Origin: Hemerocallis citrina
Lineage: Eukaryota; Streptophyta; Magnoliopsida; Asparagales; Asphodelaceae
Direction: 5' to 3'
Length of the DNA: 64,000 bases
Assembly: GCA_017893485.1 (NCBI GenBank)
Contig: CM030366.1
Coordinates: forward strand, 47,056,283-47,120,282
The position numbers and the translations under genes were made by a program. Below, one piece after another: positions 12,040-24,244 of this stretch (the first letter of the stretch is position 1; every line of letters starts with the position of its first letter). The notes under the pieces were generated by a model. It saw nothing but the letters and a program-made list of their open reading frames with translations. It did no database searches and was not told where the DNA came from.

Positions 12040-13795
12040 CTTTCCTCCTTCTCCTTGGCCAAGGCAGCCTCCAACATAGCGATCTATGTCGCCTGAGTCT
12101 CCACCTGAAGCGTCGCTACTTCCAACTGCTTAACGGTCTCCGACCGCTCTGCCCTCGCCATATCGGTCGCCGCCTTCAACTCCTTCTCTTGTTCTGCCAC
12201 ATTGTTCAGCATGTGGCTGAAGTGAAAAGTAATTTGCGAGAACAGAGTGATTCAGAGTCACAAAGAAGAAGACCACAACTGCCGTTTCACAAATATAAAA
12301 AGACTAACACAATGATCAAATTATAAAAACATACTACCATATTGGCCCTAGCGATCTCCAAGGTCGAATCACCAACTGACCCTGCAGCCAGCGCAGCCCT
12401 ATCCTTGAGGATCATGAGATGATGAATCACTTGCATGCAACTCACCGAATCCCCAATGTACCCGTCGTGTCTCCTGACCTGCCAATCCGGAACGAATATC
12501 CTCTTCAACTCATCTATTAAGATCGCATCACCCTCCGCAGTCAGAGGAGGAGCCTCGAGCGTGAGAGCAGAGGCTAAGGAGAATCCTCCGGTGGCTAGGG
12601 TTGTCGAAGGAGTGGATGGAGACCTTAAGTACCCCCCCGCGAAGCAATGCCAGTTGGTCCCTTCGTGACCTTCGACGACATAGTCCTAGTTACCGTCCTT
12701 TTCCTCTTCTTCTCTTCAGGGGCTTTGTTGCTCAGCTTCGAGCCTTTGGCAACAATTGTGTCATAATCCATGCCAATCGCCCCTGCCAAACAAAACACCA
12801 AGTGTTCAGTGAAAAAAAGTGAAAAGAGATTACTACGAGCACATGAATAAAATGTAATGAAAATAAAGATGCATATTAGGGTTAATCGGACTGAGACCCC
12901 TCCTGAAGAGAAACTCCTCAGTCACCTCTCTCCAACTCAGAGATGGCCGATCTAAAAGAACTCTAACCATGTCATCCTCCCTGGGGCTCAGAATCAGATC
13001 AACTTTTGCCATCTTCGGCACCTCCTCACTCCAAGTAGTGGGAATCCCCCATAGCTCACGACTGCGAATGATATAGTACTTCTTTCTCCAGTACTTGATC
13101 AAATCAAGATTATCAATCAACTTCACCCCCGATTTGGAGTGAGATAGAATCTAAACTCCAACCCATTCTTCTGGTGGATCTTGTAGAGCATCCTCAACAC
13201 TCAGTTACGGTTCGAACTCCGCTGCCTGAAAATGCAACACGAAGTCATTGACATGTCTCCACATGTTTGGCATATACCTAATAGGACTCAGAGAATACCA
13301 CCTCAAGACCTTTCTCACAAACGGATGAAGGGGAGACGGAGCCCCGCATGAAAAGCATCAAACGGAAAGAAGCACATATCAGGAGAGATCGGTGAACAAT
13401 CCCTAATTCCAGGTCCTAGTAACGCTAGATCGAACTCCTTCAGAATCATGAAGCACTCCCTTATGCCTCAAGTCTGCCTCCATAAGCATCGAAGATATGT
13501 CATCCACCTCTGAACACCAATGCTGCTCACTCCATTCATATAATGGCGCCATCCCATGCTTAACTCGCTCGAATAAATCAGCAGGGTAATCTCGAATGCC
13601 ACCAAGATGAGACACTGTACAAGGACATCTCCCTAACTCTCTCATTCTTCTATCTCTCTCCAGTATCATCTCCACAATAACTGAAGGCGATTCCTCTACA
13701 CCCTTCCCCTTATCCGCTCTAGAAGGTGGAATCAACAGCTGCTCTCCAAAAAGACTAGAAGGGGAGGTCTCGGCACTCGAAGAAATCCTCGACAT
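12040..13795 (-). pseudogene. Antisense ORF (aORF) of Tat/Retand-like element, copy 1
   Basis: From the start (ATG at 13795, MSRISSSAETSP) there is a Ser-rich leader. Next comes a gypsy-transposon-type domain (Pfam Transposase_28-like) with CFFPFDAFHAGLRLPFHPF near 13200-13400. A KYYIIRSRE block follows at 12890-13126, then the FVPDWQVRRHDG block (12287-12508) and a coiled coil (12045-12215). The order matches copy 2 at 48394-62321. Introns are visible: an acceptor TTTGGCAG near 12785, and a 121-bp intron at 12217-12337 in the same place as copy 2's 61663-61736. The frame is broken near 13400 and 13190, and the 3' end is cut by the LTR ending at 12039. It runs opposite to the element's own LTR. 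Antisense ORFs between pol and 3' LTR are known in the Grande/Retand group; their function is unknown. Confidence 0.72.
12217..12337 (-). other. Spliceosomal intron in aORF copy 1
   Basis: Donor AATATG|GTAGTA and acceptor CACTTCAG|CCACAT join the ARANM and SHMLNN coding blocks in frame. The position matches the 74-bp intron of copy 2, which supports splicing. Confidence 0.6.
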
Positions 13796-13964
13796 CTTGA
13801 TAAATAATATATATGTGTATAAATATGTATATTACCTTCGAAGTGACAACCACAGTCAGAAAAGTTTGCTAGAGCAAGAAAAAGTTTGCTGGAGCTCTCC
13901 CAAGAGAAAATCTCGGCGAAAAGAAAATTTTTGATGAGAAAATAAGGAAGGATTGGGGGGGGTG

Positions 13965-13971
13965 TTTTATA
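13965..13971 (-). promoter_or_regulatory. TATA box of aORF copy 1
   Basis: TATAAAA on the minus strand lies 170 bases upstream of the aORF ATG. Copy 2 has TATAAAT 158 bases before its ATG, so both antisense ORFs appear to own a promoter outside the LTR. Confidence 0.6.
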
Positions 13972-14039
13972 AAAGAGTGGAGGCAACGGTTGGGTTCCAG
14001 AGACTATTGGGACCCCAACCAGTGCAGAAGCCCAACAGT

Positions 14040-15130
14040 CGGGAAGGCCAAACGACAACTTCGCTGACCAGTCAACAATCAAGCAGTCAATGGGACACGT
14101 GTCAGCATGCAGGAAGCTATGAGTTGGGCACCGAACAAACATGTTTCCGAACTAATAATGGTGCAAAATTGTTGACTAGTCAACATTCGACGGTCAAAGT
14201 GCCATGTGTCAGCACGCCGAAACATCGAGGTAGTTTGGAGTCACGCACCGAGCATACATGTTTTCGAACTAAAAATGGCGCAAAAACATTGACAAGTCAA
14301 CAGTCAACAGTCAAAGAGCCACGTGTTAACATGCCGAAGCATGCGGAAGCTCAGAGTCGCGCTTCGAACAAAGATGTTTCCGAAAAATAATGATGCAAAA
14401 TCGTTTGACCAATCAACAGTCAATGGTCAAAGAGTCACGTGTCAACACGTCGAAACATCGAGGTAGTTCGAAGTCGCACGCCAAGCAGACATGTTTTTGA
14501 ACTAAAAATGGCACCAAAATGTTGAGCAGTCAACGGTCAAAGTGCCACATGCCAGCACGCCAAAACATCGCAGCAGTTCAGAACTGTGTGTCGAGCAATC
14601 GTGTCCCAGATCAAAGTTGGAGTAAAAACCCGTTGATCGGTCAACGATAAATGGTCAACGGGACACGTGTCACCCTACCAAAGCACAAAAGACGTTTGGT
14701 GGCATACGCTGGGAAAACGTGTCTCCAATTGAAGTCTAAGCAAAAACTGTTGATTGGTCAACGTTCAACTGTCAATGGGACACATGTAGACCAGCTGAAG
14801 CACCGAGGACGGTCGGTGGCATGCTCCTAACAAACATGCCCCCGATCGAGAATGAAGAAAACCGTTGTCAGGTCAATGGCCAATAGTCAACGGGATACGT
14901 GTCGCCCAGTCGAAATACCGAAGACGTATGGTGGCATGTGCCGAACAAATGTGCCCCCGATCAAAGTTGAAGCAAAAAATGTTGACCGGTCAATGGTCAA
15001 CGGTCAACAGTCAATGGGAACGTGTCGACTAACCGAAGCATCGAGGACGTTCGGTGGCATGCGCTGAATAAACTTGTCCCCGATCGAAATGGGAGAAAAA
15101 TCTCGTTGAATGGTCAACGGTCAACAAAGC
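14040..15130. repeat. Tandem array, about nine units of ~115 bp
   Basis: The marker ACACGTGTC (or a variant) recurs at about 14094, 14200, 14318, 14434, 14541, 14660, 14777, 14892 and 15018, a spacing of 106-126 bp. Each unit begins with clustered TTGAC/GTCAA words. It lies between the aORF promoter and the 3' LTR, the place where Tat-lineage elements are known to carry hypervariable tandem repeats. Confidence 0.85.
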
Positions 15131-15404
15131 TTTTCTGCCTTCCGATCTTTGTGATTTTTTGTGCCTGCCATGATCAACGTTCCAAATTTTTCCATGCCAT
15201 CAGGTATTTAATTATTAAATCGAATAATTATTTAAAAAATTTGAAAAGGTAATTAAAATAATTCTGGGTATTTTACAAACTCAGAATAACACTGTTACAC
15301 CTAGAGTAAGATCTAGACATCCCCAAAATTCCGATGTGTTCTGTAAATCCTTAGAAACGGGCGAACTACTCCTCAAAGGCTGTGAAAATCAGTCTTCGGG
15401 AATA

Positions 15405-15413
15405 GGGGGCTTG
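15405..15413 (+). other. Polypurine tract before Tat-like 3' LTR
   Basis: AGGGGGCTT precedes the LTR start TGTGATATGG/TGATATGG. The equivalent in copy 2 (minus strand, right of 46566) is GAGGGGATCG. Confidence 0.55.
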
Positions 15414-16113
15414 TGATATGGGTAAAGATAAAACCAAATCGGGACCGTTCGAATTAGGCACGGATCTTAAAGCTCTCAGGGGTAAAATGGTAATTTCACT
15501 AGATACTGGTCTATAAAACAGGAATTGGGTATCTCTCAAGCCTAATAACCCAAAACGGAGTCTATCTAACTGGGTTGTTTTAACAACCCAATAAGAATGG
15601 GTCCAAATTATTGAAAAATAATTTAAAACTCATGATTATCCATAAGAAACTGTTCAAAAACCATATCTCTTATCCTAAGGAGAGTTTAAAATCAATCCCC
15701 TCAACTATTCTTATCTTTTCATGAAGAAGGGATAACTGATTCAATCAAAAAGCACTGGGAAGTAGAGATAAATCATTATCTTGAAACTAACCAAAAACGA
15801 CTATAAATATTCCCTACCTCCACCAGAAACAGGTAATCAATATTTTGCCAACAAAAGCTTTCATATTATCTTGAGTTCTGACTTGATCATCGGAGGGTCT
15901 GTCGCTGGGATTAACCCCGGTGTTTCAGACTTTTGCAGGTCAATCGGATCGTCACCATCAAGATCAGATCCAACGGTGCAAACAAGTCAGATTCAAAAGT
16001 TAACCCTAGTTGAAAGCAGTCATTAACGACGAAAGTAAAAAATGCCTGCTTTTTTTTGTTTTTAAAAGAACTCATATCATCTATTTGTTCCCACACAAAA
16101 ATTAGCAGCAATA
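15414..16113 (+). mobile_element. Tat/Retand-like 3' LTR, copy 1
   Basis: The LTR begins TGATATGG and aligns over its length with 45991-46566 of copy 2. Shared blocks include GTGAAATTACC, GATCCGTGCC/GATTCGTGCC, the CCCGGTG/CAGAC segment and a plus-strand TATAAATA at 15802-15809. The end reads AGCAGCAATA, so the terminal CA has mutated to TA. It lies tail-to-tail with copy 2. The 5' half of the element would be left of the window. Confidence 0.72.
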
Positions 16114-16386
16114 GTTATCTATATTTTAAAGAAGTTATCAATGTATATGTATATCTATAAGAGAATCCATGCATTGATGCACCTTCAAGATTTAGTTTTT
16201 TTGCTCAAAATATGGTATCTCCACCAGATTCTTTCCTTGATCGGATGAAATGTTGATTGTTTTTTAATGTTTTCTTGTATGTTCTTTACCTTTTTTTAAA
16301 AGCTAAAAGGCTAAATGAGGTCTATTTAATACTTATTCAAAATAGATAATTTAACAAAATAAAATTATATACATAATTCATCCCGA
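16114..16386. other. Unassigned AT-rich segment
   Basis: Contains no ORF, repeat or element end that I recognise. It is bounded by the Tat-like LTR and the LINE. Confidence 0.4.
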
Positions 16387-16977
16387 AGATGGAAAATGCC
16401 AGAAGGGTAGGGAACTAGAGACCAATTAGTCTCATCTGTTACTCAGTCAGGATCTTTACCGAGGTTTTGGCCAACCGTTTGGGGAACCTAGTGGAGAAAA
16501 TAGGGTTCATTAAGGGATGTTGTATTCTGGATTGTGTAGCCGCCAAAGAAGAGACTATTCGCCAATGTCATGTGTCCAACAAAAAGAGTTACCTTTTGAA
16601 ACTAGACTCAAAAAAGCATATGATTATATGGAGTACGATTGCCTTTCCGAGGTCCTCAAGGCTCAAAGGGAGGGACTTTGGTGACAGGCGGATAAGATGG
16701 TTTAGCCATTGCCTAATGACAAGCAAGATTAGGATCAATGTGGTGGCAAGGAAACTTTGTTGTTGTAGTCGTGGCTTGAGGCAAGGTGATCCTCTATCTC
16801 CTCTCCTTTTAATGCTTGAGGTAGATGGCCTAAAAACCATGTTGGACAAGTGTAGAGAACTTGGGTGGATCAATCAAGTAGGTCATGGCAAGTCCCGAAA
16901 AGCTAATTATAGGTTCTTCTTTCCATGAGAACAATAGGGCCGTTATGCTTAATAGGACCAGATTTTTTATGTGTGGT

Positions 16978-16978
<1 letters not shown>

Positions 16979-17026
<48 letters not shown>
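16979..17026. repeat. (TA)n microsatellite
   Basis: About 24 uninterrupted TA units inside the LINE remnant. Confidence 0.95.
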
Positions 17027-17028
<2 letters not shown>

Positions 17029-18253
17029 CACAATGAAATTGTCCAATAATCATTATTGTGGATGTCTCTTCACAATAATGGTGATGTAGAAAGCACCAAT
17101 TAATGTAGTGGATGTACTATACTCTAATATGGGGATGACACCCTGCTATTTGGCAATGGGATAATTTTAGAAAATGTGACATACAAAGGTTTCCTTTATT
17201 ACTTTGAGACATGCTCGGGGTTGCGAATTAACTATCACAAAAGTGGCATCATTCTGATTGCACTCTCATAGGAAGCTATCTCGACCCATGAGACTATCAT
17301 TAATTGCAACCTAGAAGACTTTCCTATTAAGTACTTAGGCTTACCTCTTAGACCTAGAAAACTGAATAAATCTTATTGGCTTCTTATAAATGATAGCATT
17401 GAAGGCAGGTTAGCAAGGTGGAAAGATAAGTCCATGTCGCTTGGTGGAAGGTTAATCTTTAGAAACTCGGTATTGTCGAGTCTCCTCACCTACTACATGT
17501 CATTCTTTGAATTTACCGATACGGGTAATCCAACAAATTGACAAGATCAGAAAGCAATTCCTTTGGAAAAAAGCAAATCCGATAGAATAGTTTACTACCT
17601 CATTAGATGGGAAAAGGCATGCATGCGACGAGCTCACAAAGGTCCAGGAATCATAGATCTCAAAGACATTAATCTAACCTTGACATTATTTTGTACAATC
17701 TTACCTTAAAGGGAAATGCACTAAAGCGGAGGAATTCTTGTAAGCCCGAGAGTCTCATGGTTCTGGAAGGGTGTATCCAAAACCTTTGAGACATTTGATA
17801 AATGCTCTACATCATTTATTGCTAATGGCATGTCCAGTAGGACAAATGGTATGCCCACACTTAATCAAACACCTTTCCTTTCATGACCAGTATGAGATGG
17901 CCGCCTAACCACATGTCACAGTGGCAAAGACCTAGAAATGAATGGTGTGGAAACCTGCGTTTATATCACCTTTTAGCATGGGCCTTATAGATCGTTTGCC
18001 TAACATGCGTCACTTCATCTCTAGTAACAGGTAAAATGCATCCAGTGACCAGGTAGCAGATCTTGGGAAATGGGAAAATCAGGTAAATTCTCTATGAGGT
18101 CTCTCTACTCCGGTAAACACTTTAGGGCTTGTCACCCACCATGATTGTCAGTCATCTAGAAAGCTAAGACACATCAAAATGTGAGGGTGTTTCTATGGCT
18201 TGATGAATAACACTATTCTCACAAGAGATAATCTCTTTAAACGACAACCGAGC

Positions 18254-18560
18254 AATGCTACCAATTGTAGTTTTTTGTAATGCAAAGGCAGAGACTAGAG
18301 AACATCTACTTGTTGAGTGCCATAAGAGGAAAGCCGTGTGGGTTGACATTCTATGGTCAATGCTACCAATTGTGTTTTTTTGTAATGCAAAGGTAGAGAG
18401 TAGAGAACATCTACTTGTTGAGTGCCATAAGAGCAAAGCCGTGTGGGTTGACATTCTATGGTCATGCTACCAATTGTTGTTCAAAGCTAGAAAGTAGAGA
18501 ACATCTACTTGTTGAGTGCCACAAGAGCAAAGCAGTGTGGGTTGACGTTCTACGGTTAAT
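18254..18560 (+). repeat. Tandem triplication of a ~105-bp LINE segment
   Basis: The block starting ATGCTACCAATTG recurs at 18255, 18360 and 18464. Each copy encodes REHLLVECHK.KAVWVD, the conserved tail of L1-type ORF2 proteins (zf-RVT-like). The third copy has an internal deletion. Confidence 0.85.
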
Positions 18561-20364
18561 ATGTACTCCAGCTATATAGTAACACAATCAAAATTTTATA
18601 ATCATTTTTTACTACATTGGACGGTTTTATCTTTAAGATTTAAATTGATTAAATTTAAACTTTGAAAGTTTATGTTTCAGATTTTGAGAAGTTTATGTTT
18701 CAGATTTTGATAGCCTATGTTCCAAAATTTATCTACTATAAATTCCAGATTTTGTTAGTTAAAGTTTCCGATTTGTATGATAAAAGTTTCAGATTTGAGT
18801 ACATAAATATTTCAGTTTCGGTGTGATTTTAGATCTATAGTTTCAGGATTGGTACGATACAATTTCAAATTTTTGAAGCATATAATTTCATATATAGAAA
18901 GGTGTGATTTCAAATTTGAGTGAATATAATTTCAGATTTGGAAACATTTAATTTCAGTTTTTAAGTTGTGTAAATTTCAGATGCTGAATTGGTTGGTTTC
19001 AGATTTAAATGTTAATAATTATTTGTACGATTTACTTAAGAAATATGTGATCACTAACTATTCTAAATTTTAAAGTTTTATTTTAATTAAAAGTTAAGGT
19101 TCACATGTAATTTCTTTTCTTTATGTCACTTTGTTTTATACTATTATGTTTTACATTTTAAGATAACTCGAACTAGTTTATTTGATTTTTCTCTACTTCT
19201 TTTATGTAATTTTACATTTATTTACATTTGAATTTGAGTACATATACTATAGTTTAAGTTTTCAGCTACTATTTGTTTCTACAACTCTTCAATCATGTAA
19301 CGTTACATAGTATCCCTCTTATGTTTGTTTTCACGTCTATTCGATCATTTAATTCGTACTTTTGACTTATTTAATGATTTTCTTTTAGTTTTTTTACATA
19401 GTTTGAATATTTCTTTTTGTTGTTGTCGCTTGTTTTTGTACTTCTAAATTATTGTTTATAATGTTAATATTTGTTTAGTTTACTCATTGTTCTTTTATTA
19501 TTATTATTATTATTTTTAACGTTTACTTAGTTAAATTTCCTTGTGTTTCTAGATATTTTTAACTTGATATCTCTCTAGATCTATGTTTTTTTTTTATTGT
19601 CATTTTAAAGTTTGTATTCTTTGTGTTACTTTTTTATTTACATTTATGTTTTTTTTAACCTTTCCTTTTAGCCTCTTATTTTGTATGTTTATTCTTATTA
19701 TTTTTTTTCCTACTATAATGATCTTTTATTTTACTTTCACATTTTTTATTTAATCATTAATTTGTCCCTGTAGAAAGGAAAAAGAATTTCACATTTTTTA
19801 ACTAATATTTGTTTATATATCTATTTTGCATTTTATGGTTTTATACAATTGTTTTAGAAATCTTTGGAGTACTTAACATTTTTGTTTTACCGACTAAACT
19901 TATTTTTACTTTAGACAGTTTTCTTTTACTTCTATTCTTGTCTAAGTTTCTGTTACGTACGTTTGTTTATTTTCATTAATTCTTATATTCCGAGTGTATT
20001 GTGTCTATAATGTATTTAAATTTTAAGGAAGCTTTTATTTTTATTTTTGGTACTTTAAAGTGTTAATAACTAATTTATATTAGTTATGTTGGTTATGTCG
20101 ATGAAATTTATAAGCATTAGATAGATATCTAGTTGTCTTTAATAAGTTATTACATAGTTTATATTTCTTTTATATCTATACTTTTTTAAATTATTATGTA
20201 CTTCATTGGTTTTGCATAAACTTGCTTGCTCTGTAAGTTTCCATTATTACCTTTTGTGTTTCTTATTATACGTTTTTTTTTAGCTAGCAACCAAATAGAA
20301 CTAGAAAATAAATGATAGTGATTTTTCTGAACTTTTTGAATAAGTTATGTGTTTTTGTTTTCCC
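18561..20364. other. AT-rich noncoding stretch
   Basis: From about 18670 to 19010 the word TTTCAGATTT recurs at irregular 25-45-bp spacing. The remainder to 20364 is T-rich on the plus strand with no coding capacity. It may be the degraded 3' untranslated region of the Tekay-like element whose polypurine tract follows, but I see no protein remnant. Confidence 0.45.
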
Positions 20365-20412
20365 TTGGCTGGTAGTAGTTCTAAGGACAGAACTATTCTA
20401 AGGAGGGAGTGA
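20365..20412 (+). mobile_element. Relic of Tekay-like element end with polypurine tract
   Basis: GTTCTAAGGACAGAACTA followed by TTCTAAGGAGGGAGTGA matches the end of element A (32620-32655), where the polypurine tract precedes the LTR. Confidence 0.6.
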
Positions 20413-20470
20413 TGTAACACCCCACAAAATTAAAGATATTATTTTAAAATTATTAATTTTTATCAAAATT
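20413..20470 (+). mobile_element. Start of a third Tekay-like LTR
   Basis: Begins TGTAACACCCCAC, as the LTR of element A begins TGTAACACCCTAG. It is cut after 58 bases by the RTE LINE and presumably continues at 38120; I could not find its 3' end. Confidence 0.55.
20461..20470. repeat. RTE target-site duplication TATCAAAATT (left)
   Basis: Identical to 38110-38119, directly after the RTE 3' tail. Confidence 0.85.
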
Positions 20471-22067
20471 CATGAATTTGAAAATAAGAACGATGGTGGA
20501 GAAGCTCTATTAGATTTTGCGGCTATGTATAATCTTATACTAGAAAATACTTATTTTAGGAAGATAGAGGAATTTGATAACCTTTAAAAGTTGGACAAAT
20601 AAGAGTCAGATTGATTTTTTCATCACTAGAAAGGTGGATCGCTTGATAGGTAAAGATTGTAAAATTATACCGGGAGAGTGTTTAACCTCACAACATAGAT
20701 TAATGGTATTGGATGTTAAGATTGGAAAACATATATGTGTAAGGCAGGGGACTAGAAACCCAAGAATTAGGTGGTGGAACTTGAAGGAACATAAATTAGA
20801 AGTTTTTAAAGGAGCATCATGGAATTGGGAAGGCGAGACAAATACGATGTGGACTAAAATGCTACGTACATAAGAAAAATTTCAAAGGAGGTACTTGGAT
20901 AATCTAAAGGTAGAGGGTTGCTAAATAAAGAAACATGGTGGTGGAAATAAGAACTCCAAAATAATGTGAGAGAAAAAAGATCAACCTTCAAAATATGGTA
21001 AAAGAATAGAAATGAAGAGAATTTGGAGAGAAATAAGACCATTAGAAAAGAAGTTCAGAAAGCGGTAAGAGATGAAAAAGTAAAAGCTTATGATGATTTA
21101 TACACAAAATTAGAAATAAAAGATGGAGAAAATAATATTTATAAGTTTGCTAAACAAAGAGAAAGAAAAACAAAAGATCTGGATACAATTAGGTATATTA
21201 AGAGCAAGAATTCAAGAGTCTTAGTAAAAGATGAGGAAATTAAGGAAAGATGACGAAATTACTTTGAGAAGTTATTAAATGAAAAGGTTGTGAGAAACTT
21301 AAATATAGAGAACTCGAGGGAGAGTCGAGAGCATATATTTTTCCGTAGAATTAGGATATCGGAGGTTCGAAATGCTCTAGGTATGATGAAAATAGGAAAA
21401 ACTTTAGGAGCAGATGATATACTCATTGAAGTTTAGAAGTGTCTTGGGGATGTAGGAGTGGGTTGGCTAACAAAATTATTTAATAAAATTTTGAGGACTA
21501 AGAAGATCCCCGATGAATGGAGAAAGATTATTTTAGTACCTATATATAAAAATAAAGAAGATATACAAAGTTGTTCAAATTACCGAGGAATTAAATTAAT
21601 GAGTCATACGATGAAAATTTTGGTGAGAATGATCGAACATAGACTAAGACTAGAAGCTACAGTGTCTGAGAATTAGTTTGGGTTTATGCATGGGAGGTCG
21701 ACAATGGATGCAATTTATGTACTGAAGAGACTTATGGAAAAATATAGAGAGAATTAGAAAGATCTACATATGTTTTTTATAGATCTAGAAAAAAATATGA
21801 TAAAGTCCCTGAAGATATAGTATGGTGGGTGTTAAGTAATAAAAGACTAACTATTCGGTATATTGAGGTAATTAAGGATATGTATGAAGGGGCAACGACC
21901 ACAATTAGAATAACCACAGGAGAGACCAACGATTTTCTTATTACAATAGGTTTACATCAAGATTCGGCTTTAAGCCCCTAACTCTTTACTTTGATTATGG
22001 ATGAATTGATGCGAGGAGTACAAGATGAGGTGCCTTGGTATATGCTTTTTGCCGATGACATCGTCTT
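20471..22067 (+). pseudogene. RTE-type LINE, 5' part (endonuclease and RT)
   Basis: This starts mid-endonuclease (NDGGEALLDFAAMYNL, then SQIDFFITRK), as expected of a 5'-truncated LINE copy. A linker with KEVQKAVRDEKVKAYDDLY follows, then the RT: KIPDEWRKIILVPIYKNK, NYRGIKLMSH and the catalytic FADDIV ending at 22067. The L1-type remnant to the left is a different clade. Several in-frame stops (for example 21253, 21434, 21676) show decay. The protein is cut inside the FADD block by a lone LTR and resumes at 37351 in the same frame. Confidence 0.88.
22063..22067. repeat. Target-site duplication GTCTT (left)
   Basis: Identical to 37346-37350; it flanks the lone LTR. Confidence 0.88.
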
Positions 22068-24239
22068 TGTCATGCCCCGCTTCCCAAACTACGGGAATAC
22101 GAGCACGCAACTTAGGCCCAGCGAATGATTATACATCATTCATAAGCTGTACCAGTCTAACTCAACAATATACAAGAGAAACGACCACGCAGGCAAAGAG
22201 TATAATTACATAAACAATAAACTCAAAGATAATCATGAAATAAATTCACTAAATATTGATCCAACATCAGGGATAAAACAAACTTCGGGTCATAAAGCCC
22301 AAGAATACAAAGTATGATAAAAAGAAAATATAATAAGCAAATAAGAAAAGATTGCTAAGCAGTCTAAAGTCCAGCTCAACTCTTCAAAGAGTTTGCTCAC
22401 CAATGTCTTCTTGTATTGCTCCTTCAGTACCTGTTAATACTGGATCTAAAAAGAAAGAAAAGAGAGCCCTTAGAGCAAGTCGTGGGCAGCAAGTAGAGAA
22501 AACAAAGGATAATAGGAAAACATGAATATCAAGGAAAGGAATATGATCAAAGACAAAGAACAAAATAAAGGCAGGCAATAATATCAAAGGGTTCCAATAA
22601 TCACACATGTAATGCGTGATGTCAAGTCAATTTCAATACAAGATCAAGTATGCAGGTTATTAAGTATTTTATTAATCTATCTAGTGCACGTACTACTGCA
22701 TCCCATACTACAGGTTCCGCGCAAGCACAATGATCGTTTTAGACTGATGGTGAATTCACGGAGCGTGTACTCGGCGTTGATGATGATTAATAATTAACAA
22801 TGGATAATTGCAATCAATACGTCTTCCAATCAATACTCCTCCTTCCAATCGATATTTCTCCTCCTTCCAGTCAATATTTCTCCTCCTTCCAATACGATAT
22901 AGCAATAAGGCCTTGCCGAGTACCTTTTTCGATCGTTCACTACCAAGTCCTACCCATAATACTCCGGCTTGTTATTAAATCATTTTCTTCCTATGTGAGC
23001 ATGCAAGAGGGTGTCAATGTTGTATAATACTAAGTGTGTCTAATCCTATGCGTTACAGACAAATCATGAGACAAACAGGTCAAATCAACACACATCACAT
23101 AATCAGGACAACATGATCTTGCTGTACTAAAACATGGATCATGGTTACTACTCAATGGAAAAACTGAATCCGCCGAAGATCTGGAAAATAGACTTCCATA
23201 CGGTTCCAGCAAGTATAATTAAGGTATATAAAAGTCATGGGAAGTAGGGTGAAAGTTCTAATCAAATCATGTTTTATGTTCAATCAGCATGCAGTAGGTT
23301 ATGTTTTATTAATTAATTCGAGTTAGAAAACTCATTATTAAAATCTAAAAAAATTCACGGAAGTAGCTATACATGTCTAGGTTCAGCATGAATTATTTTA
23401 GATTTTTCCTCTACTGATAACAGGGTCAAATAAAATAAACAACAGCAGAGTACGCATGAAATTATGGGTCTGAAATTACTAACACAGTTGCAGTAAAGTG
23501 ATAATATCTAACAGATGACAAATTGGAATTTAAATCCAGAGTAGGAAAAAATTATCTAGACATCGAGGGATACATTTTATGTTTAGTAAGTTCTTCCAAA
23601 TTATATCATTAACAGGGCTAAAAATCTGATTTAAAGTGAAACTTACGGCAGTCTAGAAATCAAAATTTATATAAAAAGATAACAATTAATTTACACGGCC
23701 ACATATAGCATGCAAATTGGCAATCTAAGCAATCCTAGGTGTCAACATGCAATTCTAAGGATTAAGATATATTTATCATGGTCATGGTGTCAATTCATCA
23801 ATTAAATTCAATTTTGGCATGATCAATTTCAATGTCCAATCTATCAAACAGTCCTAAGCATGACTCTAGTTGTTTAATGTGCAAATGCATGAAACATTGG
23901 GGACTAGGTTTAGATCGAAAAGAAAGCACGATGTTAAGAGTACGTTGGGTTAGCTCATGTAAACTCTCGATAATCTTAATGGAATTGTCAAAGCAGTTTT
24001 GATAAATAAAAGGTTAAGATCTACTTGCAGGAGATCAAAAGAATCTTGAACACAAATAAAAAGAAGGGTTCAAGAAGAGACTTGTCTGTTACTCAGTTAA
24101 TTCAAATAGTAAAGAATATCGGGATTAGAATCCTGGGCGAACTCCCAAAGAAGCACGTGTGAAGACCATGCGAAGAAACCAGCAAAACAGTAACAATTCC
24201 CCACACTGGATCCAGGCAAAATAGCGAATAGCAAGACTG
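22068..24239 (-). mobile_element. Lone Tekay-like LTR, R/U5 part (left piece)
   Basis: Begins TGTCATGCCCCG on the plus strand and ends TTACA at 37345, with TSD GTCTT on both sides. No gag-pol lies between except the later element A, so this is a solo LTR of about 3.5 kb. It is read on the minus strand, because its TATA box at 36844-36851 points left. It is homologous to 1382-2007/11959-12039. A short tandem repeat (TCCTCCTTCCA word, three copies of about 24 bp) sits near 22833-22895. No coding sequence was found. Confidence 0.75.
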
Positions 24240-24244
24240 GATCT
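24240..24244. repeat. Target-site duplication GATCT (left) of element A
   Basis: Identical to 36004-36008. The first five internal bases after the 5' LTR are also GATCT, so there is slight ambiguity. Confidence 0.8.

Larger units (their letters stand above)
16387..18560 (+). pseudogene. L1-type LINE ORF2 remnant
   Basis: Reverse-transcriptase motifs appear in order: RPISLI near 16420, a TEVLANRL helix near 16460, GLRQGDPLSPLL near 16775, and the catalytic block GDDTLLFGNG near 17125 (tyrosine/alanine variant). A C-terminal region follows with CNLEDFPIKYLGLPL near 17305 and SLGGRLIFRNSV near 17440. Stops and frameshifts are frequent, and a (TA)n tract (16981-17025) sits between the RT motifs. 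The zinc-knuckle-like tail is triplicated at 18254-18560. An intact L1-type ORF2 is much longer, so this is a 5'-truncated, long-dead copy. Confidence 0.8.

Noticed and set aside
12833..13126. Independent 97-codon gene
   Set aside because: It is the KYYIIRSRE exon part of the antisense ORF, matching 60890-61060 in copy 2.
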